Positions 44,281 through 53,992 are shown, numbered from the stretch's first letter. The stretch is DNA of 64,000 nucleotides from Pedobacter sp. BMA (GCF_001027745.1 NZ_LECU01000006.1:372001-436000); one strand, 5' to 3'. Notes: generated by a model not told the origin, from the sequence alone. Translations and numbers: made by a program.

Positions 44281-44308
44281 TTGTTGTTCATCGATTTTCT
44301 TATCTTTG
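44281..44308 (+). promoter_or_regulatory. Promoter upstream of prfC
   Basis: TTGTTG (44281-44286) and TATCTTTG (44301-44308, exact TAnnTTTG) are spaced as in Bacteroidota promoters. The predicted transcript starts near 44314, leaving an 85-base leader before the ATG at 44399. No hairpin is evident in the leader. Confidence 0.6.
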
Positions 44309-44398
44309 CAGCCTGATGAAACAAAATTATCCAAATCTTATTGCTGTTAAGTTCCTTTAACAAGGTTTCATCGCCCCTTCTTACCCAAAATTTAATTT

Positions 44399-45982
44399 AT
44401 GCTTAACCCAGAAATAGAAAAACGTAAAACCTTTGCCATTATTAGTCACCCCGATGCCGGGAAAACCACGCTTACTGAGAAGTTTCTTCTTTTTGGAGGA
44501 GCGATCAATACGGCCGGTGCGGTAAAACGTAACAAAGCGAATCAGAGCAATACTTCCGATTTTATGGAGATCGAGCGCCAGCGTGGTATCTCGGTTGCAA
44601 CATCCGTAATGGGTTTTGAATATAGTGGCAAACGTATTAACATTCTGGATACACCAGGCCACAAGGATTTCGCTGAAGATACCTACAGAACCTTATCGGC
44701 CGTGGATAGTGTAATTCTGGTGGTGGATTGCGTGAAGGGTGTGGAGGAACAGACAGAGAAACTCATGTCTGTTTGCCGCATGCGTAACACCCCGGTGATT
44801 ATTTTTATCAATAAAATGGACCGGGAGGGTAAGGAAGCTTACGACTTACTGGACGAAATTGAGGAAAAGCTGAACATTAGCTTATGTCCGCTTTCGTGGC
44901 CCATTGGTCAGGGGCATACATTTAAGGGCGTTTACAGCATTTATAACAAACACTTAAATCTGTTTAATTCTGATAAAACCAAAGTTACCGATTCGGTTGT
45001 TGCGGCAAGTGATTTAAATGATTCTTCTTTACTGAATTATTTAAAGGATAGCGAAATCAGTACACTTAAAGATGATGTTGAATTGGTTAACGGCATTTAT
45101 GGAGAAATTGATAAGGATTTATATACTGACGGATTGGTAGCGCCTGTATTTTTTGGAAGTGCCATTAATAACTTCGGTATAAAAGAGTTGTTGGATACTT
45201 TCATCGACATTGCTCCTAGTCCGAGACACCGTGAGGCGGAAGAGCGTGATGTGTTAGTTGAGGAAAAGAATTTTAGTGGATTTGTATTTAAAATTCACGC
45301 GAATCTTGATCCTAAGCACCGTGACAGAATTGCCTTCCTGAGGATTTGTTCCGGGAAGTTTGAGCGGAATAAATTTTACTACCATACCCGGCAAGATAAA
45401 AAACTGAAGTTTGCCAACCCCATGGACTTTATGGCAAATGAAAAAAGCATTGTAGATGAAGCCTGGCCAGGAGATGTGGTTGGTCTGTATGACAGTGGTA
45501 ACTTCAAAATCGGTGATACCTTAACTGAGGGTGAAAAGCTGCAGTTCAAAGGTATTCCAAGTTTTTCTCCATCTATTTTTAAGGAAGTGGAAAATATGGA
45601 TCCGATGCGTACCAAGCAGTTGGAAAAAGGAATAGAGCAATTAACAGACGAAGGTGTTGCACAATTATTTGTAATGCAACCGGGAAACAGAAAAGTGATC
45701 GGAGCGGTTGGAGAGCTTCAGTTTGAGGTTATCAATTTCCGTTTAGAACACGAATATGGTGCAAAATGTCGCTTCCGCACATTAAGCTACACCCGTTCGA
45801 GCTGGGTAACTTCTGGCGACAGAAAAAAACTTGAGGAGTTTGTTAAACGTAAGCAACAACATATCGGCTTTGATAAGGAAGATAACCCGGTTTATCTGGC
45901 AGATAGCGAATACATGATTAATTTAACTAAACAGGATTACCCGGATATCGATTTCCATAAGACGAGTGAATTCAAGAACTAG
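44399..45982 (+). CDS. prfC: Peptide chain release factor 3 (GTPase)
   Basis: The 527-residue translational GTPase carries G1 '[12 protein letters not shown]', G3 'DTPGHKDF' and G4 'INKMD', followed by beta-barrel domain II and the RF3-specific C-terminal domain. The signature '[16 protein letters not shown]' with Ser-Val separates it from EF-G. RF3 recycles RF1/RF2 from the ribosome after peptide release. It is followed by a strong terminator at 45998-46023. Confidence 0.97.
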   Translation: MLNPEIEKRKTFAIISHPDAGKTTLTEKFLLFGGAINTAGAVKRNKANQSNTSDFMEIERQRGISVATSVMGFEYSGKRINILDTPGHKDFAEDTYRTLSAVDSVILVVDCVKGVEEQTEKLMSVCRMRNTPVIIFINKMDREGKEAYDLLDEIEEKLNISLCPLSWPIGQGHTFKGVYSIYNKHLNLFNSDKTKVTDSVVAASDLNDSSLLNYLKDSEISTLKDDVELVNGIYGEIDKDLYTDGLVAPVFFGSAINNFGIKELLDTFIDIAPSPRHREAEERDVLVEEKNFSGFVFKIHANLDPKHRDRIAFLRICSGKFERNKFYYHTRQDKKLKFANPMDFMANEKSIVDEAWPGDVVGLYDSGNFKIGDTLTEGEKLQFKGIPSFSPSIFKEVENMDPMRTKQLEKGIEQLTDEGVAQLFVMQPGNRKVIGAVGELQFEVINFRLEHEYGAKCRFRTLSYTRSSWVTSGDRKKLEEFVKRKQQHIGFDKEDNPVYLADSEYMINLTKQDYPDIDFHKTSEFKN

Positions 45983-45997
45983 TTTTCAATTTATATC

Positions 45998-46023
45998 AGC
46001 CCCGCAATGCGGGGCTTTTTTTA
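45998..46023 (+). terminator. Terminator after prfC
   Basis: AGCCCCGC (45998-46005) and GCGGGGCT (46009-46016) form an 8-bp GC-rich stem with a 3-base loop, followed by an uninterrupted T-run to 46021. Confidence 0.88.
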
Positions 46024-46071
46024 TATATTAAAATGTATAGGGGGCACTACTTCATAAACCTTACATTTTCG

Positions 46072-46079
46072 TACTTTTG
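46072..46079 (+). promoter_or_regulatory. Consensus -7 box at hisS
   Basis: TACTTTTG matches TAnnTTTG and ends 5 bases before the hisS ATG at 46085, so the mRNA would be leaderless or nearly so, as at the sigma factor gene at 25928. Confidence 0.55.
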
Positions 46080-46084
46080 CGGCT

Positions 46085-47476
46085 ATGTCAGTTATTAAAC
46101 CCTCATTAGCAAAAGGTACACGCGATTTTACTCCTGTAGAAATGGTAAAACGCAATTTTATCTATGATACCATTAAAACGGTTTTCAGGAAGTATGGATA
46201 TGCAGAAATTCAGACACCAAGCTTTGAAAATCTGTCTACCTTAACAGGTAAGTATGGTGATGAGGGCGATAAACTGATCTTCAAAATTCTGAACAGCGGG
46301 GAGTATTTGAAAGATCCTAAAAAGAAGGCCTTCGACTTTTCAGAGGAGGATAACAGCAATAAATTGATCCCGTTGATATCTGAGAAAGCATTGCGTTATG
46401 ACCTGACCGTTCCTTTTGCGCGTTATGTTGTGATGCACCAAAGTGAAATTACCCTTCCTTTCAAGCGCTTTCAGGTTCAGCCGGTTTGGAGAGCCGACCG
46501 TCCGCAAAAGGGAAGGTATCGTGAGTTTTATCAATGTGATGTGGATGTTGTAGGCTCGGAAAGTTTATTGAACGAAGCTGAATTTATACTCATCTACAAT
46601 GAGGCATTGGCAAAACTGGGCCTTAAGGATTTCACGGTTAAGATTAATAATAGAAAAATTCTATCAGGTATAGCTGAGATTATAGGCAAACCTGATTTAA
46701 TTATAGACATGACTGTATCCATCGATAAACTTGATAAAATCGGTTTAGATGGAGTAAGTAAGGAGCTTTTGGAGCGTGGTTTTACAGAAGACGATCTGGA
46801 AAAACTTCGTCCGGTGATTTTGCTTGAAGGCAGTAATGAGGAAAAGCTTGCAAGTTTGAAGGAAGTTTTAGCTTCATCTGAAACAGGCTTAAAAGGTATC
46901 GGGGAAATTGAAAGTGTGTTCGACTATGTGGATAGTCTTATTGCCTATGGTTTGCCGCTTACCGCGAAGTTGGAGCTGGATATTACGCTGGCAAGGGGCT
47001 TGAATTATTATACAGGCTGTATTTTTGAAGTGAAAACGAACGAAGTTGCCATGGGTAGCATTGGCGGCGGCGGGCGCTATGATGATTTAACCGGAATGTT
47101 TGGCCTTAAAGATTTGACGGGTGTGGGTGTTTCTTTTGGAGCAGACCGGATTTACGATGTACTGGAAGAACTAAACCTTTTTCCCTCCTCCGCAGAGATC
47201 GGTACAAAAGTGCTGATCAGTAACTTCGATGCTGAAGCAGAAAAGTATGCTTTACCTATACTACAACAGTTAAGGAGTGCCGGTATTGCTACCGAATTGT
47301 ATCCATCATCGGCCAAGTTAAAAAAACAGATGGCTTACGCTGATGCCAAAAATATTCCATTTGTGATTCTGATCGGTGGTGATGAAATGGCCAACGGTGA
47401 ATTGACTGTAAAGAATATGCAAAGTGGTGAGCAGCATAAGATGAGTGTATTAGCTATACTCGATTTGCTAAAATAG
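46085..47476 (+). CDS. hisS: Histidyl-tRNA synthetase
   Basis: This 463-residue class II synthetase has 'KGTRDFTPVEMVKRNFIYDT', motif 2 'FKRFQVQPVWRADRPQKGRY' with 'REFYQCDVD', the histidine-specific 'ARGLNYYTGCIFE', motif 3 'GGGRYDDLTGMFG' and a C-terminal anticodon-binding domain (about 365-463). It attaches histidine to tRNA-His. It is longer than the usual 420-430 residues because of insertions after motif 1, as common in Bacteroidota. Confidence 0.97.
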   Translation: MSVIKPSLAKGTRDFTPVEMVKRNFIYDTIKTVFRKYGYAEIQTPSFENLSTLTGKYGDEGDKLIFKILNSGEYLKDPKKKAFDFSEEDNSNKLIPLISEKALRYDLTVPFARYVVMHQSEITLPFKRFQVQPVWRADRPQKGRYREFYQCDVDVVGSESLLNEAEFILIYNEALAKLGLKDFTVKINNRKILSGIAEIIGKPDLIIDMTVSIDKLDKIGLDGVSKELLERGFTEDDLEKLRPVILLEGSNEEKLASLKEVLASSETGLKGIGEIESVFDYVDSLIAYGLPLTAKLELDITLARGLNYYTGCIFEVKTNEVAMGSIGGGGRYDDLTGMFGLKDLTGVGVSFGADRIYDVLEELNLFPSSAEIGTKVLISNFDAEAEKYALPILQQLRSAGIATELYPSSAKLKKQMAYADAKNIPFVILIGGDEMANGELTVKNMQSGEQHKMSVLAILDLLK

Positions 47477-47504
47477 GCTTGAGCTGAAGGGACGTTTTGT
47501 TCCC

Positions 47505-48236
47505 TTATTTACCAATTCTAAGTAGTATCGGGAAATGAACATCTTTTACCGCGTCATTTCCCCAGGCTTCTTTTAGTTCTGTAAACATATATTCCAAAGG
47601 ATTCCGTTCGTTAGCCTTTTTGTAGTGCTGTAAGGCAGACCAGGTATTCAAGTAGCCTATCAGCTGATTGAAAGTCCAGGAGGTTTTGATTTGAAAATGT
47701 GGAGCGGTAATTTCTTCAAAAGGAAAGGGGATAGTTTTATAATTTTCTTCTATGTAGCGGCGTTCTGTGTCCCAGTATTTTCCGAGGATATCCTGATATA
47801 ATTTATGAACAGATTTATCAACTTTTTTATCTATAAACATCAGTCCATAGCCAATTACAGCCAATATACCATCGGGCTTAAGTGTGCGTTTTACCTCTGA
47901 ATAAAAAGCATCAAAATTAAACCAGTGTATGGCCTGAGCGACTGTGATGAGGTCGAAACTTTGATCAGGAACCTGCGTTTGATCGGAGGACTCCACCTGA
48001 TAGGTAATATTGGGTAGTTTCAATGCCTGGCCCAGTTGTTTTTCACTGATATCTGTTGCGTAAACGTTCTCAAACTCCTGAGCAAGAATTCTGGCTACCT
48101 GGCCGTTTCCCGTTGCACAATCCCAGGCAGCACTTTTGCCCTTTACCAAAGAAAAGAGATAATCATAAAGTTCCTGCGGATAGGTTGGACGGTATATAGC
48201 ATAGTCTGCAGCCTGTGTAGAAAAATTATCTTTCAT
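47505..48236 (-). CDS. Class I SAM-dependent methyltransferase
   Basis: The 243-residue protein has motif I 'WDCATGNGQVARILAQEF', an acidic loop 'VYATDISEKQLGQA', motif II/III 'FDLITVAQAIHWFNFDAFYS' and 'LKPDGILAVIGYG'. It resembles the small-molecule methyltransferase group (methyltransf_11/25). The substrate cannot be inferred. A 6-bp hairpin (AAGGGA 47487-47492 with TCCCTT 47501-47506) overlaps its stop codon and may separate it from hisS. Confidence 0.85.
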   Translation of the reverse strand: MKDNFSTQAADYAIYRPTYPQELYDYLFSLVKGKSAAWDCATGNGQVARILAQEFENVYATDISEKQLGQALKLPNITYQVESSDQTQVPDQSFDLITVAQAIHWFNFDAFYSEVKRTLKPDGILAVIGYGLMFIDKKVDKSVHKLYQDILGKYWDTERRYIEENYKTIPFPFEEITAPHFQIKTSWTFNQLIGYLNTWSALQHYKKANERNPLEYMFTELKEAWGNDAVKDVHFPILLRIGK

Positions 48237-48321
48237 ATCTAATGTGTGTATAAGTGAACGATAGCCATATCATATCTATAATAATAACAATATTAAGAAA
48301 TTTGTGTTTTAAGGGACGAAG

Positions 48322-48349
48322 AAGATAGCATACAATTGCATGCTATCTT
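48322..48349 (-). terminator. Hairpin terminator of the ABC/GntR unit
   Basis: A perfect 10-bp stem, AAGATAGCAT (48322-48331) and ATGCTATCTT (48340-48349), with an 8-base loop lies 5 bases after the stop of the last gene of the unit at 48354. The T-run on the minus strand is short. Confidence 0.6.
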
Positions 48350-48353
48350 TTAC

Positions 48354-49196
48354 TTATTTTATAAGTAATTGTTTTAAATATTTATTTGGCATCTGGATTT
48401 TGGTGTCATCAGATATTTTTCCCGTAATCACATCTATTTTCATATTTTTCAATATTACATCTGCGGTATCTGCTGTATTAAGCTTAAGATTCTTGATGTG
48501 ATATGTGTCTCCAATTGAATCATCGCCGTTAATCTCAATTTTTGAATTTTTCAAACAATTGATCGAAAGATTTTCAAAAGAGTGGGCATTAACTTGAAAG
48601 GTTGACTTATTCAGGTTTATATGAAGGTTGTTGATTTTAGTATCGTTGATAGACGAAATAACTTCCCCTTTATTATTGAAATTAGTGATCGCTCCCCCAA
48701 GGGTAAGGTTGCCTGTGTTATTTGCATTGACCGTTAAGGAGTCAATCAATTCCGTTGTTAATTCAAATAAAAATGCATTACTAATATCTAATGTTTCAAA
48801 TGTGGGCGAGTAAATGACTATGTCCAAAGGCCGCCCCGTACTAAAGTTTTCTAAAATAGATATGTTTAATACGCCATTCGTCACTTCGAAAGTGATTCGG
48901 TCTTTTGCGTAGCTGGGAATCTTTATACCCGTAGAAGTTGATTTTGTAAGGTGTAAACTAATAAAAAGATTCCGGGCATCAGAAAAATTGACTTTTTTAA
49001 ATGGCACCTTAATTCCCATGGCTACTCTTCCTGAAGATTTTTGATCAAATGATTCATTGTTTATTTGTTGTCGTTCAAGGTAGGTACTTGGTGGTGCCGG
49101 TTGATAATAAAGTTTTACGGTTACAGCCGTTACTAGTATCGGTATGATTATCATTAGCAAGCCGAGGGTGATCAATAGTTTATTACTTGTTTTCAT
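48354..49196 (-). CDS. Membrane-anchored GIN/DUF2807-like beta-helix protein
   Basis: The 280-residue protein has an N-terminal TM helix (about 8-28). The rest is mainly short beta-strands with Asn turns, e.g. 'FETLDISNAFLFELTTELID', 'SLTVNANNTGNLTLGGAITN' and 'NNLHINLNKSTFQVNAHSFE', the pattern of the GIN/putative adhesin class. It is the last gene of the ABC ATPase, permease and GntR unit (3 bases after the GntR stop), so it is likely an envelope-stress effector of that unit. Family-level homology is inferred from pattern. Confidence 0.65.
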   Translation of the reverse strand: MKTSNKLLITLGLLMIIIPILVTAVTVKLYYQPAPPSTYLERQQINNESFDQKSSGRVAMGIKVPFKKVNFSDARNLFISLHLTKSTSTGIKIPSYAKDRITFEVTNGVLNISILENFSTGRPLDIVIYSPTFETLDISNAFLFELTTELIDSLTVNANNTGNLTLGGAITNFNNKGEVISSINDTKINNLHINLNKSTFQVNAHSFENLSINCLKNSKIEINGDDSIGDTYHIKNLKLNTADTADVILKNMKIDVITGKISDDTKIQMPNKYLKQLLIK

Positions 49197-49199
49197 AAT

Positions 49200-49574
49200 T
49201 TAGGCGTTAAAGTTTTCTTTTATAAATGCATCATATCTGCTTTTTAGGTCGTTAAAATCTACTTGCAGGAGATACATATTTCTAAACAAAACAGGAAGGT
49301 CATCACTTATGAATTGAACTTTTCGGAAGTTTTTAACTTCTGTTATGGCATTGGGAGATACGAAAAAGCCAACCCCCCTTCTGTTTTGAATGATGTTTTT
49401 TTGCTGAAGTAGCTCATATGTACGCATCACGGTATTTGGGTTAACCTCTAGAGTTACTGCCATTTCTCTAACCGAAGGCATTTTTTCTTCAGATTTCCAT
49501 TTTTGTAGGAGAATATGCTCACAAACATAGTCCGATATCTGTAGGTATATTGCCTTATTGTCTCTGAATTCCAT
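49200..49574 (-). CDS. GntR-family (YtrA-like) transcriptional regulator
   Basis: The 124-residue protein has a winged helix-turn-helix (about 10-75; 'IYLQISDYVCEHILLQKWKS', 'KMPSVREMAVTLEVNPNTVM', 'RTYELLQQKNIIQNRRGVGF') and a short helical dimerisation tail, the size of YtrA-type regulators without a ligand domain. YtrA-like repressors control ABC transporters encoded with them. The operator-like palindrome at 51256-51275 in front of the first gene of this unit fits autoregulation. Confidence 0.92.
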   Translation of the reverse strand: MEFRDNKAIYLQISDYVCEHILLQKWKSEEKMPSVREMAVTLEVNPNTVMRTYELLQQKNIIQNRRGVGFFVSPNAITEVKNFRKVQFISDDLPVLFRNMYLLQVDFNDLKSRYDAFIKENFNA

Positions 49575-49591
49575 ATCAATTGGGATAAATT

Positions 49592-50419
49592 TTATGCTTC
49601 TTTCTCTCGTAAACGGATATATGTGATTCCCCAGAAGGCAAAGGTGAGAATCATCGTAATGATGAATATTGCAGGAAAAATCTGGTCTTTACCAATAATT
49701 ATATCTCCTTTAACATTGATCATGTTTTTTGTCATCCAATCAGTTATCTTATACACAATGTAGCAAATCAACCATCCAAAACTTACAATCGATACAGCTG
49801 TTTTGATATAGTGAAAACGCTTGAAATAAATTGAACCCAGAAGGAATACACTGGTAAGGAGCATCGGTACAAATACAAACCCCCAAAATTCTTCGAAATC
49901 AATTTCCATTGTAATTGAGTTTACTATGAAAGTGCTAAAATGTGTTCTCTGCCCCTCAATAGTAGTGTTATAATTAAAATTATAGTTTCTGGAAATGGAT
50001 TCCATATACTTGCAAAAAGATAGATCCACAAGGTAAAAAATGATGATATAGCTAAGGGTACTTAATATAGCAGTATAGAAAACACCAGATAAAAACTTTT
50101 CGAAAGTTGAAGATGGCAGCATCAGATCAACAATTGCACGCTCTTTTCTGCCCAGGCTTGCAAAGTAAGTACTGGCCTCAATAGTAACGAAAAGAAAACC
50201 GACGAAAGCAAATACCAGGTATCTGAAATCCATATTAAGTGTTCCATTGTTATTCATCCTTGGAATACCTTCATAAAACGTTGGTAGGTTAAACCAGTAA
50301 AATCCAACTAATACTGCGGTCAGCACCACAAGGCTGATCAGGTAAATATTACCAATGTCTAGCCATTGCCTTCTTAATAAAAGTCCGAATCTTTTTATGT
50401 TAAAAGTATTGTTCATCAC
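49592..50419 (-). CDS. ABC transporter membrane subunit
   Basis: The 275-residue protein has about six predicted membrane helices (near 20-40, 66-86, 110-132, 174-196, 207-227, 245-268) and 'FYWFNLPTFYEGIPRMNNNG' in the first outer loop. It matches the hydrophobic partner of YtrB-like ATPases in size and context. It starts 2 bases after the ATPase stop. It probably forms an exporter induced by envelope stress or antimicrobial peptides. Confidence 0.8.
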   Translation of the reverse strand: MMNNTFNIKRFGLLLRRQWLDIGNIYLISLVVLTAVLVGFYWFNLPTFYEGIPRMNNNGTLNMDFRYLVFAFVGFLFVTIEASTYFASLGRKERAIVDLMLPSSTFEKFLSGVFYTAILSTLSYIIIFYLVDLSFCKYMESISRNYNFNYNTTIEGQRTHFSTFIVNSITMEIDFEEFWGFVFVPMLLTSVFLLGSIYFKRFHYIKTAVSIVSFGWLICYIVYKITDWMTKNMINVKGDIIIGKDQIFPAIFIITMILTFAFWGITYIRLREKEA

Positions 50420-50421
50420 AT

Positions 50422-51249
50422 TTAGTTGAAATAGGGTTTAAATTTATTTTTATCAGATAATATGGCATTAAACAATAGTTCAATATCCAGTCTGCTTTCT
50501 TCTTGGTGGTAATTCGGCATTACTGCGCTATAACCGGATAGTGATTGTTCAGCGTACAGGATGGAATTATCTAAATCTTTAACCCTTTTGAAGGTCAGTT
50601 TTTGCGTAATTTCTTCAACAGATGCATTTAATGCAATGTCATTCTCGTCCAGCATGATTACCGTATCGATTAGGTTATCCAAATCTCTAACCTGATGGGT
50701 CGAAATAATAATGCAACGGTCGTCCGTTAATGCAGAAGCCATTACCTTTCTAAATTGTGCTTTCGAAGGAATATCCAAACCATTCGTGGGTTCATCCATA
50801 ATTACAAGTTTAGCCTGTGTTGCTAAACCAAAAGCAATCACAAACTTTTTCTTCTGACCATAACTCATATTGATCAGCCTATCCTGAGTTGGCACCCCAA
50901 ATTCTTTAATCAGTTCATCAAAATATTTATAATTAAAGTTTTTATAAAATGGGGCATTGGCTTTAACAAAGCCGCTAATCTTTACGGACGGCAAGTAAAA
51001 CTCTTCCGGAATAAAGCAAATTTGTTCCAATAGCGATGGATGACGTTTTTTAGGATCCAGGCCTAGAACGCTTAACTTTCCACTTTCTGCATAAACCAAA
51101 CCAGCGAGGTTTTTTAATAAACTGGATTTACCAGCACCATTTTTACCTAACAGGCCATAAATTTGCCCTGCGCTGAGCTGTAGATTCAGGTTCTTAAATA
51201 GGATTTTTCTCTTGCTGTAACCAAAATTAAGATTGTTAATTTGTATCAT
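50422..51249 (-). CDS. ABC transporter ATP-binding subunit
   Basis: The product is 275 residues from ATG 51249. A longer frame to 51306 is rejected because a palindromic operator (51256-51275) would fall inside it and conservation begins at 'MIQINNLNFGYS'. It carries Walker A 'GLLGKNGAGKSSLL', Q-loop 'ICFIPEEF', signature 'NMSYGQKKKFVIAFGL', Walker B 'LVIMDEPTNGLD' and the H-loop 'IISTHQVRD'. It energises the permease encoded immediately downstream and belongs to the YtrB/CcmA-like group. Confidence 0.93.
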   Translation of the reverse strand: MIQINNLNFGYSKRKILFKNLNLQLSAGQIYGLLGKNGAGKSSLLKNLAGLVYAESGKLSVLGLDPKKRHPSLLEQICFIPEEFYLPSVKISGFVKANAPFYKNFNYKYFDELIKEFGVPTQDRLINMSYGQKKKFVIAFGLATQAKLVIMDEPTNGLDIPSKAQFRKVMASALTDDRCIIISTHQVRDLDNLIDTVIMLDENDIALNASVEEITQKLTFKRVKDLDNSILYAEQSLSGYSAVMPNYHQEESRLDIELLFNAILSDKNKFKPYFN

Positions 51250-51255
51250 ATCTAC

Positions 51256-51275
51256 TGTATTAGTTAAATAATACA
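51256..51275. promoter_or_regulatory. Palindromic operator for the GntR/YtrA-like regulator
   Basis: TGTATTA (51256-51262) and TAATACA (51269-51275) form a perfect 7+7 bp inverted repeat with a 6-base spacer, located 7-26 bases before the ATPase start codon. Its type (TGTATTA...TAATACA) is that expected for YtrA-like regulators, one of which is encoded in the same unit. Confidence 0.7.
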
Positions 51276-51498
51276 CTAATGTATGAGGAAATAATATGAT
51301 CACCAAGTTTTTATGAAAAAATCAGTCCTATTTTATAAGCCCTTTGTAAAATCTAAGTCTAATATTAGTTGCATTGAAACTTCCTTCGATAGTGGATTGT
51401 ATGTTTGTAAGTAATTCACATTGCGTTTTATCAACACTGCTTTCTTACCTGCCATATAATAGTTATGCGGTATATAAAATCATTAAACAATAAATCAT

Positions 51499-52563
51499 AT
51501 GTCAAAATTATTCTCTCCTTTTAAGATTAAGGATGTAACCTTGAAAAACAGGATTGTTATTTCACCAATGTGTCAATACTCTGCTGTTGATGGTTTTGCA
51601 AACGACTGGCATCTTGTACACCTGGGAAGTCGTGCCGTGGGCGGTGCTGCTTTAATTATACAGGAGGCAACAGCCGTGTTGCCTAATGGCAGAATCACGC
51701 ATGCAGATTTAGGAATCTGGAAAGATGAACACGTCGATAAGTATAAACAGATTGTTTCATTTATTCATGACAATGGCGCAATTGCCGGTATTCAGCTGGC
51801 ACATGCGGGCAGAAAAGCAAGTTGCGATTTACCGTGGAATGGTGGTGAGCAATTAACAGAAGGCGAAAACAGCTGGGAAACCATCGGCCCTTCTCCTATT
51901 GCCTTTAAGAGCGGCCAGAAGGCGCCACATGAATTGAGCATTTCTGAAATTCAGGATGTCGTTTTTGCATTTCGGGCGGCTGCAAAGCGTGCTGTAGATG
52001 CCGGTTACAAAGTGGTGGAGATTCACGCCGCACACGGCTATTTATTACACGAATTTTTTAGTCCGCTGAGTAACACCCGGACCGATATTTATGGAGTTAG
52101 TTTTGAAAACCGCATCCGGTTAGTCATCGACGTGGTAGAGGCTGTTCAGTCGGTTTGGCCGGAGAACTTGCCGCTGTTTGTGCGCATTTCTGCAACAGAC
52201 TGGACAGAGAATGGCTGGAATGAAAATGATTCCCTGCAACTGGCCGCTGTATTGAAAGATAAGGGGGTTGATTTGATTGATACCTCATCAGGTGGCAATG
52301 TTGCTGATGCCTTTATTCCGGCAGGGCCAAACTATCAGGTACCATTTGCAGATAAAATCAGAAATGAGGTTGGCATTTACACCGGAGCTGTCGGCATCAT
52401 TGTAGAAGCTCAGCAAGCTGAGGATATTTTACAGCAGGATAAAGCCGACTTGATATTTATTGCCCGGGAATCCCTACGTGATGCTTATTTTCCAACCCAC
52501 GCCGCACAAGTATTGGGAGATGATACGGAGTGGCCAAATCAATATGTAAGGGCGAAAAGATAA
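51499..52563 (+). CDS. NADH:flavin oxidoreductase, old-yellow-enzyme family (YqjM-like)
   Basis: This 354-residue TIM-barrel flavoprotein shows the YqjM-type FMN site and active Cys in 'NRIVISPMCQYSA', 'GIQLAHAGRKAS', the catalytic-region 'VEIHAAHGYLLHEFFSPLSN' and 'LIFIARESLRDAYFP'. It reduces activated C=C bonds (enones, nitro compounds) with NAD(P)H. It is single-gene and unlinked to the flanking units. Confidence 0.93.
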   Translation: MSKLFSPFKIKDVTLKNRIVISPMCQYSAVDGFANDWHLVHLGSRAVGGAALIIQEATAVLPNGRITHADLGIWKDEHVDKYKQIVSFIHDNGAIAGIQLAHAGRKASCDLPWNGGEQLTEGENSWETIGPSPIAFKSGQKAPHELSISEIQDVVFAFRAAAKRAVDAGYKVVEIHAAHGYLLHEFFSPLSNTRTDIYGVSFENRIRLVIDVVEAVQSVWPENLPLFVRISATDWTENGWNENDSLQLAAVLKDKGVDLIDTSSGGNVADAFIPAGPNYQVPFADKIRNEVGIYTGAVGIIVEAQQAEDILQQDKADLIFIARESLRDAYFPTHAAQVLGDDTEWPNQYVRAKR

Positions 52564-52598
52564 ACCTTCAAAAAAGGTTAACGTTGGACTATAACAAA

Positions 52599-52652
52599 AA
52601 TGGTTCATCTGATGGTACTGGTAATGAGTCAGCAGGCATCAGATGAACCATT
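52599..52652. terminator. Long bidirectional hairpin terminator
   Basis: A perfect inverted repeat of 16 bp runs from AATGGTTCATCTGATG (52599-52614) to CATCAGATGAACCATT (52637-52652), with a 22-base loop, between the convergent flavin reductase and xylose isomerase genes. The minus-strand side has a T-run. Confidence 0.85.
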
Positions 52653-52660
52653 AATATATT

Positions 52661-53992
52661 CTAGATATACCTGTTGATCAGATTCTCCAGATATTCCTGT
52701 TTACCACTTCGAACTTCCGGTTCACCGTTTTCGGCTGCATAGTTGCGCAGGTCTTCTAAAGTCAACTGCCCCTGTTCAAACGCGGCTCCCTTACCACTAT
52801 CAAAAGACGCATAGCGATCAGTCCGGGTTTTTTTGTAATCAGACTTTTGCAGAATGGCATCTGCAGTAATTAATGCCCTTGCGAAAATGTCCATTCCACC
52901 TACATGAGCATGAAATAAATCTGCAGGATCAGTTGAATTCCGGCGGATTTTAGCATCAAAATTTACTCCGCCACCCTGTAAGCCGCCACCTTCTAAAATG
53001 ATTAGCATCGACTCTGTCAATTCATTGATGTCGTTTGGAAACTGATCTGTATCCCAGCCATTCTGATAGTCTCCGCGATTGGCATCGATTGAGCCTAACA
53101 AACCGTTATCAACAGCAACCTGCAATTCATGCTGAAAGGTGTGGCCGGCGAGTGTAGCATGGTTTACTTCTAAATTGAGTTTGAAGTCGTTCAGCAGATC
53201 GTATTGCTGTAAAAAGCCTTTAACTGTTGCAGCATCATAATCATACTGATGTTTAGATGGCTCGCAAGGTTTAGGTTCAATAAAAAATGTTCCTTTGAAA
53301 CCCTGTTTACGAGCATAGTCTTTAGCGGTATGTAGAAATTGCGCCAAATGCTCCTGCTCCCGCTTCATATTGGTATTGAGCAGGCTCATGTAGCCTTCTC
53401 TTCCACCCCAGAAAACATAATTCTCTCCGCCAAGTGCTATGGTGGCATCCAGTGCCGATTTAACCTGTGCCGCGCCATGCGCAAGTACGTGGAAGTCGGG
53501 ATTTGTTGCCGCCCCGTTCATGTAGCGTTTGTGGCTAAACAAATTTGCAGTTCCCCAAAGCAATTTAACACCGCTTTCTGCCTGCTTTTGTTTGGCATAT
53601 TCTACCAGGCTTTGTAATCGCTGCTCATTTTCAGCAACATTATTCCCATAGTCTACCACATCCACATCGTGAAAACAATAATAGGGCAATTGCATTTTAG
53701 TGATAAACTCGAAAGCAGCATCCATTTTATCTTTAGCCCTCTCAATTACATCTTTCTTTTCATCCCATGGAAATACATGTGTTGCGCCTCCAAATGGGTC
53801 GCCGCCATTTCCATTAAAAGAATGCCAGTAGGCGCAGGCAAACTTGAAGTGTTCGCTCATTGTTTTTCCTCCAACAATGCGGTTGGCATCATACCATCGG
53901 AAAGCAAGTGGATTATCACTTTCCAGGCCTTCATATTTTATTTGGTCAATACCTTTAAAAAACTCTCTTTCGCCAGTGATTACTTTTGTCAT
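52661..53992 (-). CDS. xylA: Xylose isomerase
   Basis: This 443-residue class II xylose isomerase has '[11 protein letters not shown]' with the catalytic His, '[16 protein letters not shown]', '[18 protein letters not shown]', '[20 protein letters not shown]' and the metal-binding '[20 protein letters not shown]'. It interconverts xylose and xylulose. It lies 16 bases after xylB on the same strand and should be co-transcribed from the LacI-type operator region at 55510. Confidence 0.97.
   Translation of the reverse strand: MTKVITGEREFFKGIDQIKYEGLESDNPLAFRWYDANRIVGGKTMSEHFKFACAYWHSFNGNGGDPFGGATHVFPWDEKKDVIERAKDKMDAAFEFITKMQLPYYCFHDVDVVDYGNNVAENEQRLQSLVEYAKQKQAESGVKLLWGTANLFSHKRYMNGAATNPDFHVLAHGAAQVKSALDATIALGGENYVFWGGREGYMSLLNTNMKREQEHLAQFLHTAKDYARKQGFKGTFFIEPKPCEPSKHQYDYDAATVKGFLQQYDLLNDFKLNLEVNHATLAGHTFQHELQVAVDNGLLGSIDANRGDYQNGWDTDQFPNDINELTESMLIILEGGGLQGGGVNFDAKIRRNSTDPADLFHAHVGGMDIFARALITADAILQKSDYKKTRTDRYASFDSGKGAAFEQGQLTLEDLRNYAAENGEPEVRSGKQEYLENLINRYI

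Noticed and set aside
50422..51306. Longer ABC ATPase start at 51306
   Set aside because: The extra 19 residues have no family similarity and would include the GntR-type palindrome; ATG 51249 fits the conserved N-terminus.
51307..51498. 192-bp gap between the ABC unit and the flavin reductase gene
   Set aside because: No hairpin, repeat or convincing promoter box could be supported beyond the operator already listed at 51256-51275.
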